Part shown: positions 9,926 to 20,565 of the stretch, one piece after another | Layout of the letters: every line of letters starts with the position of its first letter | How positions within the stretch are numbered: position 1 is the stretch's first letter | DNA from: Rhizomys pruinosus | Lineage: Eukaryota; Chordata; Mammalia; Rodentia; Spalacidae | Direction: 5' to 3' | DNA: 64,000 nt | NCBI GenBank assembly: GCA_009823505.1 | Contig: VZQC01000263.1 | Location: 834,263 to 898,262, forward strand | The notes under the pieces: model-generated | Seen by the model: only the letters and a program-made list of their open reading frames with translations | What the model was told of the DNA's origin: nothing | The model's database searches: none | Program-made: the position numbers and the translations under genes

Positions 9926-10345
9926 TTTTTTTGTTTGTATCATGTCTTTATTCTGTATGTGGTATGTTTTTGTTGATTGTTTAATCCGTTCATCCAGTCT
10001 ATATCTTTTGTTTGTTTGTTTCTTTGTTTGTTTTCAGACAGGGTCTCCCTGTAGCCCCAGCTGGCCCGGAACTCACTATGTAGACCAGGATGAGCTTGAA
10101 CTCACAGAGATCCACCTGCCTCTGCCTCCCAAGTGCTAGGATTAAAGCCATGCACCACCACGCCAGGCCTTAGTCTATATCTTTCAAGGACAGAATTTAG
10201 TCCAATTACATTCAAGGTCATTCTTGATAGGACTGAATGTTTTGGTGTAAATTGCAAGCCCATATATTTGCTATTTGTTTTTATTATATTGTGTTTATGG
10301 GGTAGGTGCAAAAATGCCCAGGTTGAAGTTAATAGCTACAGGGCT
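9926..10345 (-). mobile_element. L1 fragment, antisense, interrupted by B1
   Basis: GTTTAATCCGTTCATCCAGT and CAGAATTTAGTCCAATTACA with TTCAAGGTCATTCTTGATAG read as antisense L1 ORF2. The B1 at 10031-10170 interrupts it. AGTCTATATCTTT occurs on both sides of that B1 as its target-site duplication. Confidence 0.65.
10031..10170 (-). mobile_element. B1 SINE, antisense, with TSD
   Basis: A complete antisense B1 runs from CAGACAGGGTCTCCCTGTAG to CATGCACCACCACGCCAGGC, with a TTTG-rich antisense tail on its left. Flanking copies of AGTCTATATCTTT lie near 9997-10009 and 10173-10186. Confidence 0.93.
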
Positions 10346-10349
10346 GCAA

Positions 10350-11727
10350 CCTAGTCTACAGAGATTTGGTTCAGGCCACCCACTGGGCCACTATATACAG
10401 CCAAGTGGTTCAGGCCTCACACTAGGCACTTATTCACAGCCGAGTGGTTAAGGCCACACACTGGGCCCCCATTCACAGCAGAGTGGTTCAGGCCACACAA
10501 TAGGACCTCCCATTCACAGCAAAGTGTTTTAGGCCCTGCACCCCATATCCACAGCAGAGTGTTTCAGGCTACTAATTGGGCCCCATCCACAGTAGAGTGG
10601 TTCTGCTCATGCAACCCCCATCCACAGCAGAGTTGTTCAGGCCACAACCTGGCCCCCATGCACAGCAGAGTGGTTCAGGCTATGTACTAGGACCCCCTTC
10701 ATGGCGGAGTGGATCAGGCAACGACCTTGGTCCCATCCACACCACAGTGGTTCAGTACACACACTAGGCACCCCATTCACAGCAGAGTGGTTCAGCCACA
10801 TACTTGGCCCCCATCCACAGCAGAGTGGTTCAGGCCATGTACTAGGACCCTTTTCACGCCTGAGTAGTTCTGGCCACACTCTTGGCCCCCATCCATAGGA
10901 CAGTGGTTCAGTCCATACACTAGGCCCTCATTCATAGAATAGTTCAGGCCATGTACTTAGCCCCCATCCACAGCAGAGTGTTTCAGGCCATCCATTAGGC
11001 TCCCATTCACAGCAGAGTAGTTCAAGCCAGAAACTGGGCCTCCTGCCACAGAAGAGCTACTCTGGCCATGCACGGATCCCCATTCACAGCAGAGTGTTTC
11101 AGGCCACATACAGGTTCCCCATCCACAGCAGAGTGGATCTTGCCATGGAAACCCCATGCACAGCAGAGTGGTTCAGGCCACACCCTGGGGCCTCATCCAC
11201 AGCAGAGTGGTTCAAGACACACCCTGGGCCCCCATTCATAGGACAGTGAGTGGTTCAGTCCATACACCAGGCCCCTACCCACAATAGAGTGGTTCAGGCC
11301 ACACACCAGGCCTCTATCCACAGCAGAGTAATTCAGGCTATGTACTTGGCTCCCAATCAACAGCAGAGTGGTTCAGACTACACACTAGGCCCCCATTCAG
11401 AGAAGAGTGGTTCAGGTCACACATACCCCCATCCACAGCAGAATGGTTCTGGCCATGAATACCCCCAATCCACAGCAGAATGGTTTAAGCCACCCACTAG
11501 TGCCCCTTTCACAGCGGAGTGTTTCAGGCTATGCATGCGGCCCCCATTCACAGCACAATGGGTCAGGCCACACACTAGGTCCACCATCCACAGCATAGTG
11601 GTTGAGGCCACACACTAGGCCCCTATTCCCTGCAGAGTGGTTCAGGCCACACTCAGGGCCCCTATCCATAAGAGAGTGGTTCTGGCCATGAACTCTCCAT
11701 TCACAGCAGAGTGGATCATACCCCCCC

Positions 11728-11761
<34 letters not shown>

Positions 11762-13200
11762 AGACTGTTTCAGGCCACGTACTCTGCCTCAGTTCACAGG
11801 AGACTGGTTCAAGCCAGACACTATGCCCCCATTCACAGTGGAGTGGTTCAGGCCGCTCACAGGACTCCCATCTGTAGCAGAATGATTCAGGCCATGCACT
11901 ATGACACATTCACTGCAGAGTGGTTCAGGCCATGTACCTGGCCCCATTCACAGCACAGTGTTTCAGGCCACACACTGGACCCCCATCCATAGCAGAGTTG
12001 TTCTGGTCAAGCATGGACCCCCATCCAAGGCAGAGTGGCTTAGGTCACACAGTAGGCCCCCCATTCACAGCAGAGGGGTTCAGGCCATACACCGCCCCCC
12101 AACCACAGCAGAGCCATTCAAGCCATGCACCAGGCCGAAATCACAGCAGAGTGTCACACCACACACAGGGCCTCTATCCACAACAGAGTGGTTTAGGCAC
12201 TGCACTAGGCCCTAATTCACAACAGAGTGGTTCAGGACATGGACTAGGCCCCCATTCACAGTTGAGTCATTCAGACCACACACCTGGTCCCCATTCAGAA
12301 CAGAGTGGTTCAGGCCTGCTACTGGTTCCCCATTCACAGCAGAGTGGTTCTGACCAGACACTTGGCTCCCATTCATAGCAGAATGGCTCAGGTCACACAC
12401 CCCACATCCACATCAGAGTGGGTCAGGTCACACAATGGGACCACATTCAGGAAGAATGGTTCAGGCCATGCACTGGGCTCACACACAGCAGAGTGGTACA
12501 GGTGATACACAGGGCTGCCATCCACTGCAGAGTAGTTCTAGTCAGGCATGCCCCCCCCAATCCAAAGCAGAGTGGATCAGGCCCCCATTCACAGGAGAGT
12601 GGTTCAGGCCACTCACCCCCCCCCATCCACAGCATAGTGGGTCAGGTCACTGACTGGGCCCACATTCAGGCAGAATGGTTCAGGCTATGCACTTGGCCTC
12701 CATCCACAATAGAGTTGTTCAGGCTAAGCACCCCCCATCAATTACAGAGTGGTTCAGGGCAAGAATACCTCATTCACAACAGAGTGGTTCAGGCCATACA
12801 CCTGGCCTTCATGCACACCACAGTGGTTCAGGCCAAGCACACCCATCCACAATAGAGTGGTTCAGGACATACACTGGGCCCCCATCCACAACAGAGTGGT
12901 TCTGGCCATGTACCCCAAATCCACAGCAGAGTAGTTCTGGCAATGTGCACCCCATCCACAGCAGAGTGGTTCAGTCTACACATTTGGTCCCCATCCACAG
13001 CAGAGTGGTTCAGGCCATGCAATCCACATCCACAGCTGAGTGGGTCCCCCACACTCAGGCAGATTGATTCAGGCCATGAATCCAGCCCACACACAGTGGA
13101 GTGGTTCAGGCCACAACAGGGCTCCCATCCAGAGCAGAGTGGTTCAGGACATATACTGGGCCCCCATGCACAGCATAGTGGTTCAGGCCAAGCACTCCTC
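10350..13200 (+). repeat. Satellite block 1, single orientation
   Basis: This is a tandem array of about 33-40-bp units with the core CAGCAGAGTGGTTCAGGCCA followed by a variable tail. Tail types are ACACACTGGGCCCCCATTCA (39-bp unit), AGCACCCCCCATC (about 34-35 bp) and TGCACCCCCATC. All units read the same way. The left edge is degenerate, and the right edge stops at an LTR-like segment. It lacks the strand switches of the later array and keeps un-inverted versions of a breakpoint unit near 12415 and 12630. No open frame here has gene-like features. Confidence 0.97.
11728..11760 (+). repeat. (CA)n microsatellite inside satellite block 1
   Basis: About 14 CA repeats replace the tail of one satellite unit. 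They probably grew from the unit's own ACACAC tail. Confidence 0.95.
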
Positions 13201-13498
13201 TGTAGGTCATCCCATTTATTCCCCTGGTGAGCCATGTAGAAAACAGGAGCGAGAAAGCACAGCACATGGATAACACATTGTATGGTATCCAAATAAAGAG
13301 ATTTATTAAAAAATAGCCAGGTTTTATAGCCAATGTCACTTATCTCCCAGGGCCAAATCCTAGACTTTTGTGTAACCACATCCTACCCCATGGGCATGGC
13401 CAGGAAGGTCCAATGTCTGTGGCTTGTGCTGGTGGCATTGTTTAGAATGCTAGCTAATTCATACCTAACTTAACTGAATTTTCCCACATCTCATCCTT
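13201..13498 (-). mobile_element. LTR-like segment abutting satellite, copy 1
   Basis: On the minus strand it opens TGTGGGAAAATTCAGTTAAG and closes GGGATGACCTACA. It has a GGCTATAAAACC TATA-like box and AATAAA-type signals. A purine-rich AAAGGATGAGA precedes it, like a polypurine tract, which would make it a 3' LTR with its internal region to the right. It is duplicated at 26278-26565 in the same relation to the satellite. I do not recognise the ERV family. Confidence 0.55.
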
Positions 13499-13771
13499 TA
13501 AATTTTATTTTTTTCTGAGAGGCAGGTGAGCCGATGGGATAGGCTAACATCACAAAGGAACATGAGCTTTGAAAAGCCAGCTACTCAAGCCTGTCTTGAG
13601 TGCCAGGCATCGGGGGGGTGGGGGTTGGGGGGGATGACACAGGTCAGACCTGAGATTTTCAGTTTTTATACTAAGGCCAATTAATACCCCCCCCCCAAAA
13701 AAAAACCCAACCATAAAGTGAACTAATTGTCAAGCATGAGCAATGAAAAGTAACATTCATGTAAAACCAAT
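13499..13771. repeat. Right part of duplicated flank, copy 1
   Basis: It is homologous to 26566-26825 (CACAAAGGAACATGAGC, GACACAGGTCAGACCTGA, TAAGGCCAATTAATACCCCC). Similarity ends at GTAAAACCA. It may be the internal 3' end of the same retroelement. G and C homopolymer runs differ in length between the copies. Confidence 0.7.
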
Positions 13772-13871
13772 GTGGGGATTCCATTTGGCAGTTGTCTGGA
13801 AAAGGGGACTAGGGAAGCAGCTGGCTGGGCCCATCACCCACGAATTTCCCATGGAGGATAAGCTGTCAATC

Positions 13872-14032
13872 TTGTGGGTTTTTTTTTTTGTCTTTTTGAG
13901 ACAGGGTCTCCCTTTAGTCCCAGCTGGCCTGGAGCTCGCTATGTAGACCAGGCTGGCCTTGAACTCACAGAGATCCACCTGGCTCTGCTTCCCAAGTGCT
14001 TGGATTAAAGGCGTGAGCCACCATGCCCTGCA
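13872..14032 (-). mobile_element. B1 SINE, antisense
   Basis: Antisense poly(T) is followed by GAGACAGGGTCTCCCTTTAG, CAGGCTGGCCTTGAACTCAC and ATTAAAGGCGTGAGCCACCA. The stretch 13772-13871 before it is unassigned. Confidence 0.93.
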
Positions 14033-14054
14033 ATCTTGTGTTCTTTACCTTTTT

Positions 14055-14195
14055 TCTGACCTTTTTTTTTTTTTTCTGTGTGTTTTCAAGACAGGGTCTC
14101 CCTGTAGCCTGGCCTTGAACTCACAAAGATCCGACTGCCTCTGCTTCCCGAGTGCTAGGATTAAAGGTGTGTGCCACCATGCCCAGCTCCTTCTT
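14055..14195 (-). mobile_element. B1 SINE, antisense, internal deletion
   Basis: Poly(T), CAAGACAGGGTCTCCCTGTA, then GCCTGGCCTTGAACTCACAA and AGGTGTGTGCCACCATGCCC. About 30 bp of the B1 body between the first two blocks is missing. Confidence 0.92.
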
Positions 14196-14624
14196 TCTAA
14201 CCTTTAACTTCAGTTCCCACCAGTGTGAGGGAACCATTAACCTAATTGGATTCTTGCCTGCAGAAAACTTTCTGCCTTTAAGTTCTATTTACTACAATTT
14301 CTCTCTTTTTCCATCCTAAAATCCACACACACTCAGACACACACGTACCAGCTAGACTCTGAGACCAAGCAAACTGAGGCCATGCCCAGTGATGGCGGGG
14401 CACCAGCCTGCTAATTCTAGCTCAGAAAAGACAGGGATGATAATTGCCCAGGTCTCGCTATGGAGCTACCACCCACCGAGTCTGGAGCAGGGGACTGGGA
14501 AGGTAAAAAAAAAAAAAAAAAACACAAAACTGCACGGTGTGGGCATCGGGAAAGAGGAATGGGAGGCCCTGAAGCCGCTCCCAGGCCAGTGTGCATGGGA
14601 CAATTTCCACACAGCTGGGGGGAA
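14196..14624. other. Unassigned spacer
   Basis: No gene is visible. It contains a short CACACACACTCAGACACACA tract near 14325 and an A run at 14506-14521. Confidence 0.45.
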
Positions 14625-14638
14625 AATAACTAAAAATA

Positions 14639-14877
14639 GGGGCCGGAGAGATGGCCTAGTGGTTAAGAGCGCTGACTGCTCTTGCACAGGACCCGGGTTC
14701 GATTCCCAGCGTCCACATGGTGGCTGAGGACTGTCTTTAACTCCAGTTCCAGGGGAATCCGACGCCCGCTTCTGACCTCCGCGGCATTGCATGACACGGG
14801 TACACAGACCTGCATGCAGACAGTACATTCATACACATAGAGAAAAATAAATAATAAAATAAAATAAAAAAATAAAA
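14639..14877 (+). mobile_element. B2 SINE, full length, with TSD
   Basis: GGCCGGAGAGATGGCCTAGT, GGGTTCGATTCCCAGCGTCC, CTCCAGTTCCAGGGGAATCC and CATTCATACACATAGA are in B2 order, with a poly(A)-rich tail. The direct repeat AATAACTAAAAATA flanks it at about 14625-14638 and 14878-14893. Confidence 0.95.
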
Positions 14878-14979
14878 AAATAACTAAAAATAAAACTCCA
14901 GGGCGGGTCACAATGGACACAACTGCCTGCCCTTCAGTGAAATAACTAAAAATATATGGCTAAGGGCTTTTATTTTTAC

Positions 14980-15105
14980 GGTGTGTGCCACTATGCCCAG
15001 CTTAAAGATGGTTCTTAGCCATGATGTGGGTGCTGGGAATCAAACCTGGGTCCTCTGCAAGAGTAGTCAGTGCTCTCAATCACTGAGCCATCTCTCCAGC
15101 CCCAT
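14980..15105 (-). mobile_element. B2 SINE, partial, antisense
   Basis: TTAAAGATGGTTCTTAGCCA, GGTGCTGGGAATCAAACCTG and CACTGAGCCATCTCTCCAGC form the 5' half of B2 in antisense. A short B1-like GTGTGCCACTATGCCCAGC precedes it. Confidence 0.88.
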
Positions 15106-15400
15106 GGCAAAGGGTTTTAAAGACAAACTTAAGACTTAAAAAGTAAAATACCTAAATGCTGCTGGACCATCTAGTGCGCTTTCAGGTGCCAGAGAACTAT
15201 AAACCCCAGAATGCCCCAAGTTAGCAGCCATGCTAACTTCTTTCGTTAAAAGTTCCATCCACTGCTGAGAAAAACTTCAAAGCTTCCAAGGATTTAATTA
15301 AATTGTTCTTTCTCAAACAGGTCTCCTGAAAATACACAGAGATCATGTACCTTCAAACCTTACTGTGCTTTTTCTTATGGTGCTTATTCAAAATCGAGTT
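15106..15400. other. Unassigned spacer containing a ZNF143/THAP11-like site
   Basis: No gene or repeat family was recognised. It carries the motif annotated at 15196-15214. Confidence 0.45.
15196..15214 (+). promoter_or_regulatory. ZNF143/THAP11-type motif match
   Basis: ACTATAAACCCCAGAATGC fits the conserved ACTAYRNNNCCCR pattern and agrees with the fuller ACTACAATTCCCAGAATGC consensus at 16 of 19 positions. Such sites occur in promoters and in some LTRs. No promoter context is visible here, so function is speculative. Confidence 0.3.
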
Positions 15401-15530
15401 TTATGGGCTGGAGAGATGGCCTAGCAGTTAGGAGCAATGACTTCTCTTGAGTTCAAGGCCAGCCTGGTCTCCATAGCAAGCTCCAGGCCAGCTGGGACTA
15501 AAGGGAGACCCTGTCTCAAAAAAAGAAAAG
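15401..15530 (+). mobile_element. Chimeric B2-5'/B1-3' SINE
   Basis: The B2 head GGGCTGGAGAGATGGCCTAG continues to about 15437 and then joins directly to the B1 3' half, GAGTTCAAGGCCAGCCTGGT through GACCCTGTCTCAAAAAA. The join lies within CTTCTCTTGAGTTCAAGG. Confidence 0.8.
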
Positions 15531-15735
15531 CAGTCTGGGCGAGAAAACCAGTAAGCAGCATTCCTCCACAGCCTGTGATTCAGCTCCTGCCTCCAGATTC
15601 CTGCCCTGATTTCATATGGTGGGCTCCCTCAGTGATGAACTGGGACCCAGGAGATGCAAGCTGAATAAACCCTTTCCTCCTTAAGTTGGAATTGGTCAGA
15701 ATGTTTTGTCACAGCTATTGAAAGGAAACTACAAC
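15531..15735 (+). mobile_element. 3' portion of a rodent LTR
   Basis: GCTGAATAAACCCTTTCCTC followed by AATGTTTTGTCACAGCTATT and GAAAGGAAACTACAACAGA is the familiar 3' end of abundant rodent MaLR-like LTRs. The satellite begins immediately after it. Confidence 0.6.
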
Positions 15736-16317
15736 AGACCTCATTCAAAGCAGAGTAGTTTAGGCCACACACAACACCCATTCCCAGCAGAGTAGTTCAG
15801 GCCACACAATAGGCCCCCATCAACAGAAGAGTGGTTCAAAACAAGCAACCCCCATCAACAGTTGAGTGTTTCAGGACAAGCACCTCCCATAAACTGCAGA
15901 GTGGATCAGGACAAGCACCCCCTGATTCACAGCAGAATGGTTCTTGCCATGCACCTCCCCCACCCCTATCTACAGCAGAGTGGCTCTGGCCATGTACTCC
16001 CAAATCCACAGGAGAGTGGTTCAAGACAAGCACCCCAAATCCACAGCAGACTGGGTAAGGCCAAGCACCCACCATTCACAGCAGAGTGGTTAAGGACAAG
16101 CATGCCCCCTCCACAGCAGAGTGGTTCAGGCCACACACAGGACCCCATCAACAGCAGAGTGGTTCAGGACAAGCATTGGAGCCCCATTCCCAGCAGAGTG
16201 GTCAGGCTACACAACAGGGCCTCAAAACAGTAGAGTGGTTCAGGCCAAGTACCTCCCATCAACAGCATAGTAGTTCAGGACAAGCAGCCCCCATTCACAG
16301 CAGAGTGGTTCTTGCCA
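15736..16317 (+). repeat. Satellite island 2
   Basis: About 16 units in plus orientation, mostly of the short AAGCACCCCCC tail type, include one TTCCCAGCAGAGTGGTCAGG cassette. An LTR remnant bounds it on the left and the MaLR 5' LTR on the right. Confidence 0.95.
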
Positions 16318-16653
16318 TGTGTGCTAGTTTGAGAGTGTCCCCCACAGGCTTTAAGTATTCAGACATTTTGTCTCCAGTTGGTGGCACTGTTCTTGGAGGT
16401 CTTGGAAGGTGTGGCTGTGCTGGAGGAAGTAGTCACTGGGGGTGGGCTTGGTGAGTTTGACAAGCCTTGTGGTCTCCAGTTGCTCTCTCTGCTTCCTGTG
16501 CTCATTGCAAGATGTGAACCTTGGCTTGCTGCTCCAGCCCCAGCCACCATGGCTCCTGCCACAATGGACTCTGATTCCCTGGAACTGTCAATCTTAAGCT
16601 CAAATAAACTCTTCCTTTTATAAGTTCCCTTGGAAATGTTGGTTTTATCACAG
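16318..16653 (+). mobile_element. MaLR (ORR1-type) 5' LTR, left part
   Basis: It opens TGTGCTAGTTTGAGAGTGTC and runs to TTGGTTTTATCACAG, where a smaller LTR element interrupts it. The missing end (CAACAGAAAAGTGACTAATACA) is found at 18518-18539. It is colinear with the 3' LTR at 19994-20467. Confidence 0.85.
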
Positions 16654-17054
16654 TGTTCTAGTTTAAACGTCTTCCATGGCTGTGACAAAACTCTCTGACC
16701 GACACCAACTTGGGGAGGAAACGGTTTATTCAGCTTACATCTCCTGGGTCACAGTTCATCACTCAGGGAGCCCAAGGCAGGAACTCAGGGTAGGAACCTG
16801 GAGGCAGGAGCTGAAGCACTGGAGGAATGCTGTTCACTGGATTGCTCCTCTGGCTCATTCCCAGCCTGCCTTCTTATACCGTACACAACCACCTGGCCAG
16901 GGTGGCACCATTCATTGTGGGCTGGGTCCTCCCACACTGCTTGACCATCAATACGCCACAGATGTGGCCACAGGCCAATCCAATGGAGCCAATTCCCCAA
17001 TTGAGGCTCCCTCAACCTAGGTGTGTCAAGTTCACACTAAAGCTATCCAGCACA
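16654..17054 (+). mobile_element. Inner LTR element, left LTR
   Basis: It opens TGTTCTAGTTTA and closes AAGCTATCCAGCACA (401 bp). It is nearly identical to the right LTR at 18115-18512. The 5 bp before it is CACAG. Confidence 0.85.
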
Positions 17055-18114
17055 ATTGACCCCTTGTCAACTTGACACACAAAACACATCACTATTAAAC
17101 CACCACCTTTCCAGTTCTTATCCCCAAAGTATGATGTTAACATTAATCACAACCTAAGACAGTACAACCTTAAAAGCCCCACAGTCCTTAAAAAATGTCC
17201 AAAAGGCTTAAAATTTCAGTCTATTAAAAAGTCTCTTAACTGTGGGCTGCTGTAAAATCCAAAACAAGACAGTCTTATTTCAAAGGGAAGACTCAGGCAC
17301 TCTCAAACAAAAACCTAAGTCCAGCAAGTAACTCAAGACTGGACCACCTGGGATTCACTCAAGGATCTTCTGGGCTCCAAAGGGTCTCAGCAGCTCCCCC
17401 TTCTTGACTCTGCCATCGTGGCAAACACAGCTCATCTCTCGGGCCCAGGCTGACTCCAATCCACACATGCCGCTGCTCTTGGTGGTCATCCCATGGTCCT
17501 CGGCATCTCCAAAAAGCTGGGGTCGCCACTGAAACTGAGACAGCACCTTCACCAATGGTCTTTCCTGACCTCACAGTGCACGCTCGGCTGCTCTCTGTGA
17601 CCCCCCCAAATTTCACACCAGAACATATAGGGACTCTTACACACTACCAAGTCCTGCCTCTGGCCTGAGATGGAGGCTCAGCCCCTTCTGGAACATAGCT
17701 TCTGTGTGCTGACCCTGAAGAATATCTTCCCAGAAGTATTTCACCACAGTGATGCTGGGTCTCTTGTTACTTACAGCTGATTTTTCAGCCCCAGCTAACC
17801 AGCCTCAATTGTCCTAGTACAACAAAGATTTCACACCAAGGTTCTGGTCTCATGTTACTTACAGCTGATTCTTAGGCCCAGCTGACCAGAAACCACCAGA
17901 TTAAACTCAATTAATATTTCTGCTTCTTTTGAAGTTCACAGCCAGGCCTCCATTGTCTACAACTCTTCACCAACTGCTCCAAGCCCCACAGCAACAATCT
18001 TTTAGGCATTCGATGATCTTCCCAGCCCAAAGTTCCAAACGCCTCCACAATCCTTCCCAAAACACCAAGGTCAGGGCTGTCACAGCCATACCCCACTCTG
18101 CTGGTAGCAATTTC
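17055..18114 (+). mobile_element. Inner LTR element, non-coding internal region
   Basis: About 1.06 kb lies between the two LTRs with no gag, pol or env reading that I can recognise. It starts ATTGACCCCTTGTCAACTTG. This is a non-autonomous, TRIM- or LARD-like organisation. The primer-binding tRNA is not obvious. Confidence 0.7.
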
Positions 18115-18512
18115 TGTTCTAGTTTAGTCTCCATTAACGGGGAAAAAACTCTCTGACCGACACCAACTTGGGGAGGAAACGGTTTATTCAGCTTACATCT
18201 CCTGGGTCACAGTTCATCACTCAGGGAGCCCAAGGCAGGAACTCAGGGCAGGAACCTGGAGGCAGGAGCTGAAGCACTGGAGGAATGCTGTTCACTGGAT
18301 TGCTCCTCTGGCTCATTCCCAGCCTGCCTTCTTATACCGTACACAACCACCTGGCCAGGGTGGCACCATTCATTGTGGGCTGGGCCCTCCCACACTGCTT
18401 GACCATCAATACTCCACAGATGTGGCCACAGGCCAATCCAATGGAGCCAATTCCCCAATTGAGGCTCCCTCAACCCAGGTGTGTCAAGTTCACACTAAAG
18501 CTATCCAGAACA
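18115..18512 (+). mobile_element. Inner LTR element, right LTR
   Basis: It opens TGTTCTAGTTTAGTCTCC and closes AAGCTATCCAGAACA. It is followed by CACTG, a one-mismatch copy of the CACAG before the left LTR, which gives a 5-bp target duplication. The interrupted MaLR LTR then resumes. Confidence 0.85.
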
Positions 18513-18517
18513 CACTG

Positions 18518-18539
18518 CAACAGAAAAGTGACTAATACA
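18518..18539 (+). mobile_element. MaLR 5' LTR, right end
   Basis: CAACAGAAAAGTGACTAATA plus CA completes the LTR begun at 16318. The same text ends the 3' LTR at 20467. Confidence 0.85.
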
Positions 18540-19993
18540 GTTATTTGGTACCTAGAGTGGGGTGTTGGCTGTGAAGAATCTGACCATGTGGGTGTTTGGA
18601 GAAATGTGGAAGAGTTTGGAACTTTGGGCTAGAAAAGCTGTTGACTATTGTAAGCAGAGCTTAAGGGGCCATTCTAGTAGAAGCCTGGAAGAAAGCATTG
18701 CTGCAAAAAATGTAGTGACAGAGGAAAATAAAGAAAAAAAATAAAATAAAGAAAAAAAAAACTTGGGCAGCAACTGGGATATTTTGATAAAGAGTCTGGC
18801 AGCAGTTTGCCCACAGCCCAAATGCTTGCCTGATGCTAAGTTGAAAAGCAATGGACTAATGTCTTTGGCAGAGGATATTTCAAGACAGCCTAATTTAGAA
18901 ATGGTGGCGTGGCTATTAATGGTGAATATTCTACAGATCTACAGTGAAGAAGAGCAGATGAGCAGAAAGAAATGCAGAATGTACAGTTTGGATCTGAAAA
19001 CTCACACTAGGAAGATTAAAGGTGGGGCAAAGCATGTGAAGGAGAGGTTCTTTTTGATAAGGATACTAAAGTGATTAAGGAGAGGCCTAGCTATTTACAA
19101 GCAAACAATGGAAAAAGTGAGATTAAAGTGATTAAGGAGGGGCCTCGAGATTTACAAGTAAACAACAGAAATAGTACCTTCAGGGCAAGACCACACCCAG
19201 CTAAGCCTCCAACTTTGAAAAGAAAATACTGAAAGGATTTTCTATTACAACAAGTTCAGGGCAGAGAAAAATTGCAAATGTGGTTGAAATAGGCCAGGGT
19301 CCATCCCAAACTTGCAGACAAACTCCGTAGTTTCATTCATGTGGTGCTGGCTTTAGAGGCATGAAGTTTGCAAGAGTGAAGGGGTCATCAGTTCTTCCTC
19401 CACAGTTTCAGAGAGCAGCCAAGACCAGGCAGAGTGCAGCAGGGGCGTCCCTGCATAAAGAAGGCCCTGATAGGCCATTGTATGAAGCTGTGAATGTGAA
19501 GTCTGGTTGGCAGCAGAGACCCCAAGAAGACATTCAAGATGCCAGAGCTGTGGGATATTTGCCAAGGAGAGCTGCATACAGGGAGTGGTACCAGCCTATG
19601 AAAAAGATGTATGTTGCAAGCACAGCTGGAAGAGCTGAGCCGTCTAAGCCCTTTTGAAGTAAAGTTCCAGAAGTTGCACATGGATCTACTGGTCTTTGTG
19701 TTTGCCCTGCTGGTTTTCGGTCTTGTTTTGGTCCAGTATTTCCTCACTATGCCTCTATTCCTCCCTTTTGGAATGGTAATGTGTATTCAGTTCCACTGTA
19801 TGTTGGGAGTATGGAATTTGCCTTTTGATTTTACAGGAGCTTACAGATAAGAGATTGGCCTGTGTCTCAGAAGAGATTTTGGACTGTAGACTTTTGAATA
19901 GAATTGATACTGGTAAAGACCATGGGGACTTTTAAGGTTGGACTAAATGCATTTTGCATTTTATATGGCCTATGGGGGCCTGGGAGTGGAAAA
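18540..19993 (+). mobile_element. MaLR internal region
   Basis: It begins TTATTTGGTACCTAGAGTGG, the typical MaLR start after the 5' LTR, and continues with GTGGAAGAGTTTGGAACTTT. Near the 3' end it has GGTCTTGTTTTGGTCCAGTA, TTTGGAATGGTAATGTGTAT and TTTTACAGGAGCTTACAGAT, which match the conserved 3' part of MaLR internal sequences. It has no coding capacity, as usual for this family. Confidence 0.85.
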
Positions 19994-20467
19994 TGGTGGT
20001 TTGAAAGAGAGTGTCTCCTCATAGGCTTTAAGTATTCAGACATTTTGTCTCCAGTTGGTGGCACTGTTCTTGGAGGTCTTAGAAGGTGTGGCTGTGCTGG
20101 AGGAAGCACATCATTGCGGGCAGGCTTAGTGAGCTTAACAAGCCTTGTGGTCTACAGTTGCTCTCTCTGCTTTCTGTGCTCATTGCGAGATGTGACCCTC
20201 AGCTTCCTGCTCCAGCCCCGGCCACCATGCTTCCCACCACAATGGACTCTGATTTCTTAGACCCGTCAATTATAAGCTCAAATAAACTTGTGCTCATTGT
20301 GAGATGTGACCCTTGGCTTGCTGCTCCAGCCCCAGCCACCCTGCTTCCTGCCACAATGGACTCTGATTCCCTGGAACCATCAATCATAAGCTCAAATAAA
20401 CTCTTCCTTTTATAAGTTCCCTTGCTCATGGTGGTTTTATCACAGCAACAGAAAAGTGACTAATACA
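19994..20467 (+). mobile_element. MaLR (ORR1-type) 3' LTR with internal tandem duplication
   Basis: It opens TGGTGGTTTGAAAGAGAGTG and closes AAGTGACTAATACA. The block GTGCTCATTGYGAGATGTGA ... CTCAAATAAACT is present twice in tandem (about 20177-20288 and 20289-20402). This explains why it is longer than the 5' LTR. The next bases do not match the satellite before the 5' LTR, so no TSD survives. Confidence 0.88.
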
Positions 20468-20565
20468 GATAACATTTTTTCTATACATGAAGACAACATT
20501 CTTCCTATGACATAGACATGTGAATGACATTTTCCTCTAAGAATGACATTTTTTGTACTATACAT
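20468..20565. other. Unassigned short spacer
   Basis: Nothing recognised. GAATGACATTTT occurs twice in a row-like arrangement. Confidence 0.4.

Noticed and set aside
12828..13379. 183-codon minus-strand frame crossing from LTR-like segment into satellite
   Set aside because: It merges LTR-like sequence with satellite and is not conserved in the second copy, where the frame breaks.
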